Source: CAZTYW01 sp964617695
GTDB lineage: Bacteria; Chloroflexota; Dehalococcoidia; UBA2247; RBG-13-53-26
Assembly: GCA_964617695.1 (NCBI GenBank)
Contig: CAZTYW010000020.1
Span: 1 to 30,202, forward strand
Reading direction: 5' to 3'
DNA: 30,202 nt
In this document: piece after piece, positions 24,287 through 30,202 of the stretch
Layout of the letters: each line of letters starts with the position of its first letter
Position numbering within the stretch: the stretch's first letter is position 1
Notes under the pieces: generated by a model
Databases searched by the model: none
Seen by the model: the letters and a program-made list of their open reading frames with translations, nothing else
What the model was told of the DNA's origin: nothing
Translations under genes and position numbers: made by a program

Positions 24287-24943
24287 TCATGCCTCGTCGC
24301 CGTACGTGGCGGCGAAGAAGGCCTTTTCCACCTCGACCACATCGGGTGGAAGCGGGTTGACCTTTCCCAGACTCAGGGCGGAAATGTAGACCCTGGCGGT
24401 CTTCTCCAATAGCTCGCAGATGGTCAGGGCCTCCCGAAGGTCTCTTCCCACACTGAGAGCGCCGTGATTCGCCAGGATCACCGCGTTTCTTGGCCCGAGT
24501 GCCGACACCACGTTCCTTGCCAGCTCGGGGCTACCTGGAAGCGAGTACTGGGCCAACTGTATCTCGCCGCCAATCAGGGCGACCTGGTCGTCCAGGATGG
24601 CGGGGATCTCCAGGCCGGCAACTGCAATGATGCTGCCGAATATGGAGTGAGTATGTATGATGGCGTTCACCTTTCTCCGTGCCCGGTAGATGCCGATATG
24701 CAACATCTTCTCTATTGAGGCGGCGAGTTGGCCTTCGACCTGCTCACCATTGAAGTCGAGGACGGCTATATCGTCTGTATCCAGCGAATCGTAGCGACGG
24801 CCGCTGGGAGTGATGGCCAGCAACTGCCCTCCGCCCGGGTCTGTGAGCCTCATGCTGACATTTCCCGATGTGCCCACCACGAAGCCCTTCTCGGCCATCT
24901 GTTGGGCGGCATCAACCACCTGCCTCTTTTCAGATTCCCACAT
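24287..24943 (-). CDS. Class II aldolase/adducin-family protein
   Basis: A 218-residue cytoplasmic zinc enzyme of the fuculose-1-phosphate aldolase / ribulose-5-phosphate 4-epimerase family. Phosphate-binding GTSGNVS (24-30) and TPSGRRYDSL, zinc ligands His97 and His99 (IIHTHS) and His160 (ANHGALS), and catalytic Glu78 (AASIEKMLH) are all present, so it looks active. It should cleave or epimerise a phosphorylated sugar, probably the product of the kinase encoded just upstream. ATG 24943 is 2 nt after the kinase stop, with GGGGTGAG before it. It is the last gene of the three-gene operon. Confidence 0.92.
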   Translation of the reverse strand: MWESEKRQVVDAAQQMAEKGFVVGTSGNVSMRLTDPGGGQLLAITPSGRRYDSLDTDDIAVLDFNGEQVEGQLAASIEKMLHIGIYRARRKVNAIIHTHSIFGSIIAVAGLEIPAILDDQVALIGGEIQLAQYSLPGSPELARNVVSALGPRNAVILANHGALSVGRDLREALTICELLEKTARVYISALSLGKVNPLPPDVVEVEKAFFAATYGDEA

Positions 24944-24945
24944 AC

Positions 24946-26469
24946 TCACCCCATTTCCTGGCGCAGGTTCTCCAGCCACCTGGCGGTCTGCAGCCATCTA
25001 CTGTATGACCTGGCGTAGATTTGAGAGCTCTCAGGGTCTGGCTCAACCACGATGGATTTGGGACGCATTGCCTGCGCGGCCTGTTCGAGGTCAGGATAGA
25101 CCCCTGCGCCGACAGCAGCACACATGGCTATCCCAGATGGCGTGACCTGTGCCACCTCGAAGGAGGTCACCGGCATCCCAAGTGAGTCGGAGAGAATCTG
25201 GACCAGAGAGTGGCTCTGCGCCAGTCCACCCCCGATGCAGACCTCCGTCGGGGTCAGTTGCGAGACTTCCTCCAGTTGCGCCAGGTTGGCCTTGAAGGCA
25301 AAGCAGAGGTTCTCCAGGGCTGCCCTGACGAGGTGTTTGCGGTCAATGTTTGTCACACTCGGGGTGATGGGGAAGATGAAGCCACCCAGCCGCGGTGTCA
25401 GGCGGCTCATGTCCATCTGGCTTGGTCCTATGAAGGCGAGCACTCCTTCAGCGCCCGGCGCTACCTCCTGTGCCAGTTGGTCCATCAGAGCGTAGGTGTC
25501 CTCTGATGTATCCGAGGTATCGCAGATGAGCCGACCCAACCACTCGTAGGCACCGCCCGATTCCTGAGCATTGCTTTCCAGTATCCATTTCCCCGGTACG
25601 ACATGGCAGCCTGTCCAGATTCTGCCTGCGGGATCCATAATGGGTCGCGCCGTTGCCATCTGGAGCGTGCCGCTCCAACCGGCCACGATTCCGACCTGAC
25701 CTTCGGCCACCACCCCCATGCCCAGCAGGCCGCACTGGGTGTCGGCTCCCCCAACGACGACCGGTGTGCCGGCATCCAGACCTGTCTGCTCGGCAGCCGC
25801 CCTGGTGACCTGCCCAACTTGCGTACCGGCTGTGGCCATTCTCGGACAGATCTCTGGCGGCACATGGAGCATGTCCATAAGACTGCCTGACCAGCGAGCC
25901 TGGCAAACGTCAACCAGCCCTGTGTCGCAGTCGCTGGAGGCTTCACCAACGCGCTCCCCGGACAGCCTGTAGACTATCCAGTTGCTGACAGAAAGGACAG
26001 TGGCTGTCCGCTCGTAGACCTCGGGACGGTGCAACTGGAACCACCTCAGCTTGGCCGGTGTAAACAGAAAGGAGGGGGCATGGCCGGTGATGCGGCAGAT
26101 CTGGCTGCCAAACTCGGCGTCGATGGCGAGCCCTTCGGACAGGGCTCTGAGGTCAGTGTTGGGCCCGGCATACAGCTCTCTCCCTCCCCTGTCCAGAAAC
26201 ACCACGCCCTGCCTCTGACTGGCGGCACTGACCGCCACAATGTCTGACGGAGTCATGGCCGATTTGCGAATGGCCTCGGCAATCAACTGGGAGATAACGC
26301 CCCAGAAAGCTGGGGCATCGAATTCTTTGCCCAGAGGGGCGACCTCATCGGGCGTGTCGTAGCTCCACTGTTGGTGGGAAGAGGAAACATGGATGCCCTG
26401 GACGTCGGCAACCAGCACGCGACAGCCACCGGAGCCGGCATCTATGGCCAGAACGTATTTACCGGACAC
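24946..26469 (-). CDS. FGGY-family carbohydrate kinase
   Basis: A 507-residue kinase. The N-terminal ATPase fold opens YVLAIDAGSGGCRVLVAD; the catalytic Asp lies in VVGGADTQCGLLG; the C-terminal signature region is EVCIGGGLAQSHSLVQILSDSLGMPV. FGGY enzymes phosphorylate sugars or polyols. Several stretches (AVSAASQRQGVVFLD, GPNTDLRALSE, VLSVSNWIVYRLSGE) resemble the LsrK autoinducer-2 kinase branch as well as xylulokinases, so substrate is open. The GTG start at 26469 overlaps the upstream gene by 11 nt and has GGGAGG 3 nt before it. The aldolase follows after 2 nt. Confidence 0.92.
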   Translation of the reverse strand: MSGKYVLAIDAGSGGCRVLVADVQGIHVSSSHQQWSYDTPDEVAPLGKEFDAPAFWGVISQLIAEAIRKSAMTPSDIVAVSAASQRQGVVFLDRGGRELYAGPNTDLRALSEGLAIDAEFGSQICRITGHAPSFLFTPAKLRWFQLHRPEVYERTATVLSVSNWIVYRLSGERVGEASSDCDTGLVDVCQARWSGSLMDMLHVPPEICPRMATAGTQVGQVTRAAAEQTGLDAGTPVVVGGADTQCGLLGMGVVAEGQVGIVAGWSGTLQMATARPIMDPAGRIWTGCHVVPGKWILESNAQESGGAYEWLGRLICDTSDTSEDTYALMDQLAQEVAPGAEGVLAFIGPSQMDMSRLTPRLGGFIFPITPSVTNIDRKHLVRAALENLCFAFKANLAQLEEVSQLTPTEVCIGGGLAQSHSLVQILSDSLGMPVTSFEVAQVTPSGIAMCAAVGAGVYPDLEQAAQAMRPKSIVVEPDPESSQIYARSYSRWLQTARWLENLRQEMG

Positions 26470-27460
26470 TTTCCTCCCAGGCTTGAGGATTGACCAGGTG
26501 TAAGGGACGCTGTCCTCTCAAGAACCTGTCTATGTCATCCGCTATCATCTGGGAATGGCGCACCACTGTCTCGTCCGTGGCTCCTCCGATGTGGGGCGTG
26601 AGGACTACATTGTCCAGCTTCAACAGGGGGTCTTCCGCTTTGACCGGCCAGGTCTTGTAGACGTCGAAGGCGGCTCCGGCGATGCGTTTCTCTCTCAGGG
26701 CGGCGGCGATTGCCTCCTCGTCAATCACGTACGCGCTGGCGGCATTCAACAGGTATGCAGTGGGCTTCATCAAAGCAATTCGCTGGGCGCTGATCAGGCC
26801 AACTGTCTCTGGCGTGGTTGTGCAGTGCAGCGTCACGAAATCCGACCTCGCCATCAGGTCGTCCAGTTCTACAGGCTCGGCTCCGGCCTCCTTGAGGCTG
26901 GCAGGGTCAACGTAGGGATCGTGTACCAGGATACGGGTGTCAAAGGCGCATACTCTCCTGGCAAGCTGTTGCCCGACGGCGCCAAACCCCACTATTCCCA
27001 CGGTTTTCCCTGTTAACTCGGTGCCGCGAAGAGAGAAGTAGGCAGTGGTAGGGTCCGTCCACCTTCCCGACATTACCATGTCGTGCGCCATAGGGATGCG
27101 TCTTACCAGAGATAACATCAGACCCAGTGTCAACTCAGCCACGGCTACTGCGTTCCTCGCCGGTGTGTTTACCACCAGAACACCGTGCTCTGTGGCCGCT
27201 TCCACATCAACGTGGGATACGTCGGCCCGGCAGACCGCCAGGAGCTTCAGTTTGTCTGCCTTCTCGAAGACATCACGTGAAACGAAGTCCGCCTCGATTA
27301 CGACTACCTCGATATCCTGTGCCTGTATGCGGTCTATGAATTCCTGTGATGACAGAAGCCTCTTTGTCTCCATCCAGTTCTCGTAGGTGACCTCCAGACC
27401 CTGCCTCAGCTTGTGGAGCACCGAGGGACAGAAAGGAGCCAGAATGAGCACATTCGTCAT
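26459..27460 (-). CDS. D-2-hydroxyacid dehydrogenase homologue with altered active site
   Basis: A 333-residue protein of the D-isomer-specific 2-hydroxyacid dehydrogenase fold. The NAD-binding GIVGFGAVGQQLA (Gly-x-Gly-x-x-Gly) is intact, with Asp181 in LVHDPY to bind the ribose. The catalytic Arg, normally in NxxRG, is replaced by Ser242 (NAASAYVIDE). The catalytic Glu, normally in DVFExEP, is replaced by Lys269 (DVYKTWP). His290 of TPHIGG remains. It therefore probably binds NAD but may not do ordinary hydride transfer to a 2-oxoacid. ATG 27460 is chosen because an extended -10 lies 21 nt upstream; TTG 27472 would leave almost no leader. It is first in the kinase/aldolase operon and overlaps the kinase by 11 nt. 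Confidence 0.88.
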   Translation of the reverse strand: MTNVLILAPFCPSVLHKLRQGLEVTYENWMETKRLLSSQEFIDRIQAQDIEVVVIEADFVSRDVFEKADKLKLLAVCRADVSHVDVEAATEHGVLVVNTPARNAVAVAELTLGLMLSLVRRIPMAHDMVMSGRWTDPTTAYFSLRGTELTGKTVGIVGFGAVGQQLARRVCAFDTRILVHDPYVDPASLKEAGAEPVELDDLMARSDFVTLHCTTTPETVGLISAQRIALMKPTAYLLNAASAYVIDEEAIAAALREKRIAGAAFDVYKTWPVKAEDPLLKLDNVVLTPHIGGATDETVVRHSQMIADDIDRFLRGQRPLHLVNPQAWEESVR

Positions 27461-27481
27461 CGGCTTCGTCAACAGATACAG

Positions 27482-27490
27482 ATTATAGCA
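27482..27490 (-). promoter_or_regulatory. Extended -10 promoter of dehydrogenase-like/kinase/aldolase operon
   Basis: On the minus strand TGC is followed by a perfect TATAAT (27487 to 27482). The -35 region is weak (GTGCAG at 17 nt). The ATG at 27460 lies 21 nt downstream, giving a leader of about 15 nt. Confidence 0.5.
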
Positions 27491-27731
27491 TCACGTGTGT
27501 AGGCCTGCACGGGCCACCGGTTGAGGTATGCCGCTTGAGATATGACTCCTACGGGGCGCGCGGCCTGGCGGCTGGTTGTCAAGCATTGGGCTGCCGTGAT
27601 CAGTCCACCTGGAATCGACGGGCACTATTCGGGTGACACACCGGCGTGCTGCCGGCGTGCCCGGGCTGCCCTGCGCACTGCTGCCTGGCGGGTGAACGCT
27701 GCTGAAACGGCGTTCCTCTGGGCAGCCGGCA

Positions 27732-28202
27732 TCAGTCCTTGCTGCAGGAGGCATTGGTGGACCGGGGCTCCAGGAGAGTGAAGCCGCTCATCTCGTCCCT
27801 GATGCGGCTTACTCTGGCATCCAGGATTTCGTACAGGATGGCCTCGCCCACGAGCCAGGTGGTGACTCCAGGCCGGAGGCATCCGGTCACGGTTTTCCCT
27901 GCGCGTCCCAGCGCGGCATGAATGTGCAGGACCGGCCTACCGTCTTCATTTGGGGCCAGCACACCCACCCCCGCCACCTCGTGGGCCCCGTCAACGGGCA
28001 ACAGCATTGGCTGTGGCGGTCTTTCACTTGAGCGTCGCGGACCGACCACTACTTCACCCTCGCCTATACCGCCCACAAGGATAACCTGTGCTACGGACAC
28101 CCCCTTCTCCTCGGCGAAACGCTCAATACACTCGGGCAGCACGTCGCCATCCTCGAGCCGTATCACGAAGACCCTGCCCAGCCGTCCTTCACATGCCTTC
28201 AT
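27732..28202 (-). CDS. PPC (DUF296)-domain protein
   Basis: A 156-residue protein consisting mainly of one PPC/DUF296 domain: RLEDGDVLPECIERFAEEKGVSVAQVILVGGIGEGEVVVGP, then PVLHIHAALGRAGKTVTGCLRPGVTTWLVGEAILYEI. The HIH pair is conserved in bacterial members and may bind a metal. In plants the domain is linked to AT-hooks; in bacteria it stands alone, forms trimers and has no settled role, though DNA binding has been proposed. GAGGAG 8 nt before ATG 28202 is a good ribosome-binding site. It is upstream of the dehydrogenase-like operon but separated from it by about 270 nt, in which I see no gene. Confidence 0.88.
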   Translation of the reverse strand: MKACEGRLGRVFVIRLEDGDVLPECIERFAEEKGVSVAQVILVGGIGEGEVVVGPRRSSERPPQPMLLPVDGAHEVAGVGVLAPNEDGRPVLHIHAALGRAGKTVTGCLRPGVTTWLVGEAILYEILDARVSRIRDEMSGFTLLEPRSTNASCSKD

Positions 28203-28510
28203 TCCTGGTCTCCTCGCTTTTTCAAATTGGCAAGGCCGATCGGCCAGGCCACTATAATTGCCCTGATCGGCAGCCCCGAACAGATTGTATCAGCGGTCAG
28301 CGAGCCGGGCAACAGACCCCCTGGCCCAGTCGCCCGCCTCGACTATGTCCTGCTTGTGATAACCATTTAACTTTTCCCGTGTGCATTTTATGACTTCGTC
28401 ATCCCGGGATGAGTATTATGACTATTGCCACTGGCTCGGCGCGTGTCAGGCATGAGCACCTGGCCGAGCCTATCTGTGGGTGGTGCTTCGGTTCTGCTTT
28501 GGAGGGAGTC
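28203..28510. promoter_or_regulatory. Divergent promoter region between PPC gene and aldo/keto reductase
   Basis: On the minus strand TATAGT (28256 to 28251), with TTCGGG 18 nt upstream, could serve the PPC gene. On the plus strand TTGGCA (28227-28232) and TATAAT (28253-28258) are 20 nt apart and enclose the palindrome GGCCGATCGGCC (28234-28245). A second perfect palindrome, TCATCCCGGGATGA (28399-28412), directly precedes TATTAT (28414-28419), a possible -10 for the reductase. These are candidate operator sites; such palindromes also occur by chance. Confidence 0.35.
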
Positions 28511-29371
28511 ATGGAGCAGAGACCCTTCGGAAAGACGGGAGAAAAGTTCTCGATCCTGAGCTTTGGTGCGCAACGGATCGTTGACGGTCACAGATGCTCG
28601 GAGGAAGAAGCGTTGGGAATGATAAACCACGCTCTCGACAGTGGCATCAGGTATTTCGATACCGCCTGGATATACTCAGCCGGGCAATCGGAGGAAAGAC
28701 TGGGCAAGGTGGCCCAACACCGCAGAAAGGAGATGTGGATCGCCACCAAGGTTTGGGCGCGAGGCCGCCAAGAGGCCAGGAGGCAGCTCACTGAAAGCCT
28801 GGAAAGGCTTCAGACCGATTACGTAGATGAATGGCGGGTGCACAACGTCTGGTGTCTTGAAGATCTGGACAAGGTGACTGCTCCTGGGGGAGTCCTGGAG
28901 GCGGCTGTGAAAGCTCGTGACGAGGGGCTTGTCCGCTACATCAGCATCAGCGGACACACGGACCCATGGGTTCAACTCGAGGCGCTGGAACGATTCCCCT
29001 TCGACACCGTGCTCTGTGCCACGTCAGTACTCGACCACTTCATCTGCAGCTTTGCCGAGGAGTTTGTGCCCGTGGCCAACTCCAGGGGTGTGGCTGTTGT
29101 GGGGATGAAGGTCATGGGTCTGGGCAGGCTGGCCCATATCTACGATAGGGCGCTGAGGTACACCTTCGGCCTGCCCGTAAGCACCGCAATCGTCGGAATG
29201 GAGAGCATGGAGCAACTCAAAATGAACATAGCTGTCGCCGAGGGATACCGGCCGCTCAGTGACGAGGAGAGACTGCGGTTGTTCGGGGAAGTGCTGCCGA
29301 TGGTGAGCCCGAAGACCTTGCCGTGGAAGGCCAACGACTGGCTGAGCCCAACGCGCTGGTGTAGACAGTAG
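28511..29371 (+). CDS. Aldo/keto reductase
   Basis: A 286-residue NAD(P)H-dependent oxidoreductase of the TIM-barrel type. The catalytic tetrad is complete: Asp50 (YFDTAW), Tyr55 (IYSAG), Lys80 (IATKVW) and His111 (WRVHNVW). The segment AVVGMKVMGLGRL and the C-terminal VSTAIVGMESMEQLKMNI match the bacterial aldo/keto reductase branch that often also carries a Fe-S domain, absent here. GGAGGGAG 3 nt before ATG 28511 is the ribosome-binding site. It stands alone between the PPC gene (divergent) and ppdK (convergent, 25 nt away). The substrate is unknown. Confidence 0.9.
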   Translation: MEQRPFGKTGEKFSILSFGAQRIVDGHRCSEEEALGMINHALDSGIRYFDTAWIYSAGQSEERLGKVAQHRRKEMWIATKVWARGRQEARRQLTESLERLQTDYVDEWRVHNVWCLEDLDKVTAPGGVLEAAVKARDEGLVRYISISGHTDPWVQLEALERFPFDTVLCATSVLDHFICSFAEEFVPVANSRGVAVVGMKVMGLGRLAHIYDRALRYTFGLPVSTAIVGMESMEQLKMNIAVAEGYRPLSDEERLRLFGEVLPMVSPKTLPWKANDWLSPTRWCRQ

Positions 29372-29396
29372 TCGCCAGGCGGGGACAGTGATGTCT

Positions 29397-30202
29397 CTAT
29401 GCGCTCGGCAGAGGCGGTGTCGCCTCTGCCACGTCTGCTGTCCGGGGTGCTCCCTCGATAACCGCCTGCGCCGCGGCTAGCTTGGCCACCGGTATCCTGA
29501 AAGGGCTGCAACTGACGTAGTCAACGCCAATGCCGTGAAAGAAACCGATTGATCGTGGCTCTCCAGCGTGTTCTCCGCAGACGCCGATCTCCAGGCTTGG
29601 CTTTTCCCTCCTGGCCCAGAATATGGCGGTCTGCATCAGCCTGCCGACACCTTTGGTGTCAATGATCCGGAACGGATTGTCCCCCAGTATTCGGGCCTCC
29701 AGGTAAGTGGTCAGGAACTTCTTCTCGACGTCCTCCCTGCTGAACGAGTATACGGCCTGGGTCAGGTCGTTGGTGCCGAAGGAGAAGAAGTCGGCGACCT
29801 CAGCCAGCCTGCCAGCGCGCATGCAGGCGCGCACCGTCTCCATCATCACACCAACCCTGATGCTGCTGTCCTTTCTCACCCTCTTGGCCCAGCGGACCTC
29901 CTGCGGCGTAATGACCTGGGGTATCATTATGGCCACATTGGCACTCACCTCGGCTCTCGCTTCGGCAATGGCGTCCATCTGCATCTGATAGATCTCAGGG
30001 TACGTCACGGCCAGCCTGATGCCCCGGTGCCCCAGCATGGGGTTGGTTTCGCTCAAGTCCTGTATCCGCTGTATGAGGTCGGGGTCTGATGTCTCAGCTT
30101 CTGATGGCAGGAACTCGTGCAACGGAAGGTCCAGAAGCCGAATTATGATTGGCATGCCCTGCAGCTCCAGGAAGATGGCTACGAAGTCCTCTTTCTGCAG
30201 CC
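29397..30202 (-). CDS. ppdK: Pyruvate phosphate dikinase, C-terminal part (runs off the window)
   Basis: The visible 267 residues are the C-terminal PEP/pyruvate-binding TIM barrel of pyruvate phosphate dikinase, which interconverts pyruvate + ATP + Pi with PEP + AMP + PPi. The frame is open to the window edge and reads FVAIFLELQGMPIIIRLLDLPLHEFLP, the PPDK-specific segment. Also present are NPMLGHRG, the ligand segment VGVMMET, FSFGTNDLTQ and the catalytic Cys motif IGVCGEHAGEP. The enzyme normally has about 870-900 residues, so roughly 600 are missing upstream of the window. The last 20 or so residues are A/P-rich and outside the conserved fold. It allows gluconeogenic or PPi-linked glycolysis. 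Confidence 0.96.
   Translation of the reverse strand, partial: LQKEDFVAIFLELQGMPIIIRLLDLPLHEFLPSEAETSDPDLIQRIQDLSETNPMLGHRGIRLAVTYPEIYQMQMDAIAEARAEVSANVAIMIPQVITPQEVRWAKRVRKDSSIRVGVMMETVRACMRAGRLAEVADFFSFGTNDLTQAVYSFSREDVEKKFLTTYLEARILGDNPFRIIDTKGVGRLMQTAIFWARREKPSLEIGVCGEHAGEPRSIGFFHGIGVDYVSCSPFRIPVAKLAAAQAVIEGAPRTADVAEATPPLPSA
29407..29430. repeat. Perfect hairpin at the 3' end of ppdK
   Basis: GGCAGAGGCG (29407-29416) and CGCCTCTGCC (29421-29430) form a 10-bp stem with a 4-nt loop, inside the last codons of ppdK and 36 nt after the aldo/keto reductase stop. No T-run follows on either strand. It could stabilise or end one of the convergent transcripts. Confidence 0.5.

Noticed and set aside
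1..30202. CRISPR arrays, insertion sequences, attachment sites and RNA genes
   Set aside because: No regularly spaced repeats, transposase or integrase motifs, or tRNA/rRNA signatures were seen on either strand.

Overview
The window is 30.2 kb of gene-dense, G+C-rich bacterial chromosome with short intergenic gaps. No rRNA, tRNA, CRISPR array or insertion sequence was recognised. The gene mix suggests an anaerobic or facultative heterotroph, most likely from an uncultured Chloroflexota/Dehalococcoidia-like lineage. It includes a molybdopterin oxidoreductase with a four-cluster ferredoxin subunit, pyruvate phosphate dikinase, a LonC-type protease, a SPASM radical SAM enzyme and a PAS histidine kinase. 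The taxonomic guess rests on general resemblance only and is low confidence.

Layout. (1) 390-1706, minus: a pentapeptide-repeat/TIR protein, the one clearly accessory, defence-like gene. (2) 2256-7934, plus: a YxlEFG-like ABC module, then a UbiA-family prenyltransferase, a radical SAM/SPASM enzyme and a Ste24-like M48 membrane peptidase. (3) 7990-13556, mostly minus: a small HExxH protein, a LonC-like protease, a DUF4097 beta-repeat lipoprotein candidate, a DUF3243-like protein and a zinc-ribbon protein; a tiny HNH-like gene lies between them on the plus strand. (4) 13912-18697, plus: a TM1586-type nitroreductase, an alpha/beta hydrolase, a PAS-PAS-kinase-receiver hybrid and a stand-alone receiver. 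(5) 18768-21588, minus: a cytoplasmic-looking two-subunit molybdenum oxidoreductase. (6) 21750-22310, plus: MntP manganese exporter. (7) 22349-28202, minus: a NodIJ-like ABC exporter, a tightly packed dehydrogenase-like/FGGY kinase/class II aldolase operon and a PPC-domain protein. (8) 28511-29371, plus: an aldo/keto reductase; then the 3' end of ppdK running off the right edge on the minus strand.

Working units. The three-gene operon at 24287-27460 (overlap of 11 nt, then a 2-nt gap) looks like a sugar or sugar-like signal breakdown pathway: a kinase makes a phosphorylated substrate for a zinc aldolase, while the dehydrogenase-like first gene has lost two of three catalytic residues. The prenyltransferase and radical SAM genes are 4 nt apart and are probably coupled. 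The two ABC modules are independent ATPase/ABC-2 permease pairs.

Most worth a second look: the catalytically degenerate dehydrogenase homologue; the prenyltransferase/radical SAM pair; the TIR effector candidate; an ABC ATPase whose only workable start is a non-standard ATC codon; a NodI-like ATPase with Gln in place of the H-loop His; a start-codon-sequestering inverted repeat before the zinc-ribbon gene; and several genes whose -10 elements lie 6-9 nt from the ATG, as in leaderless transcripts. All calls come from reading the sequence; no database search was run.
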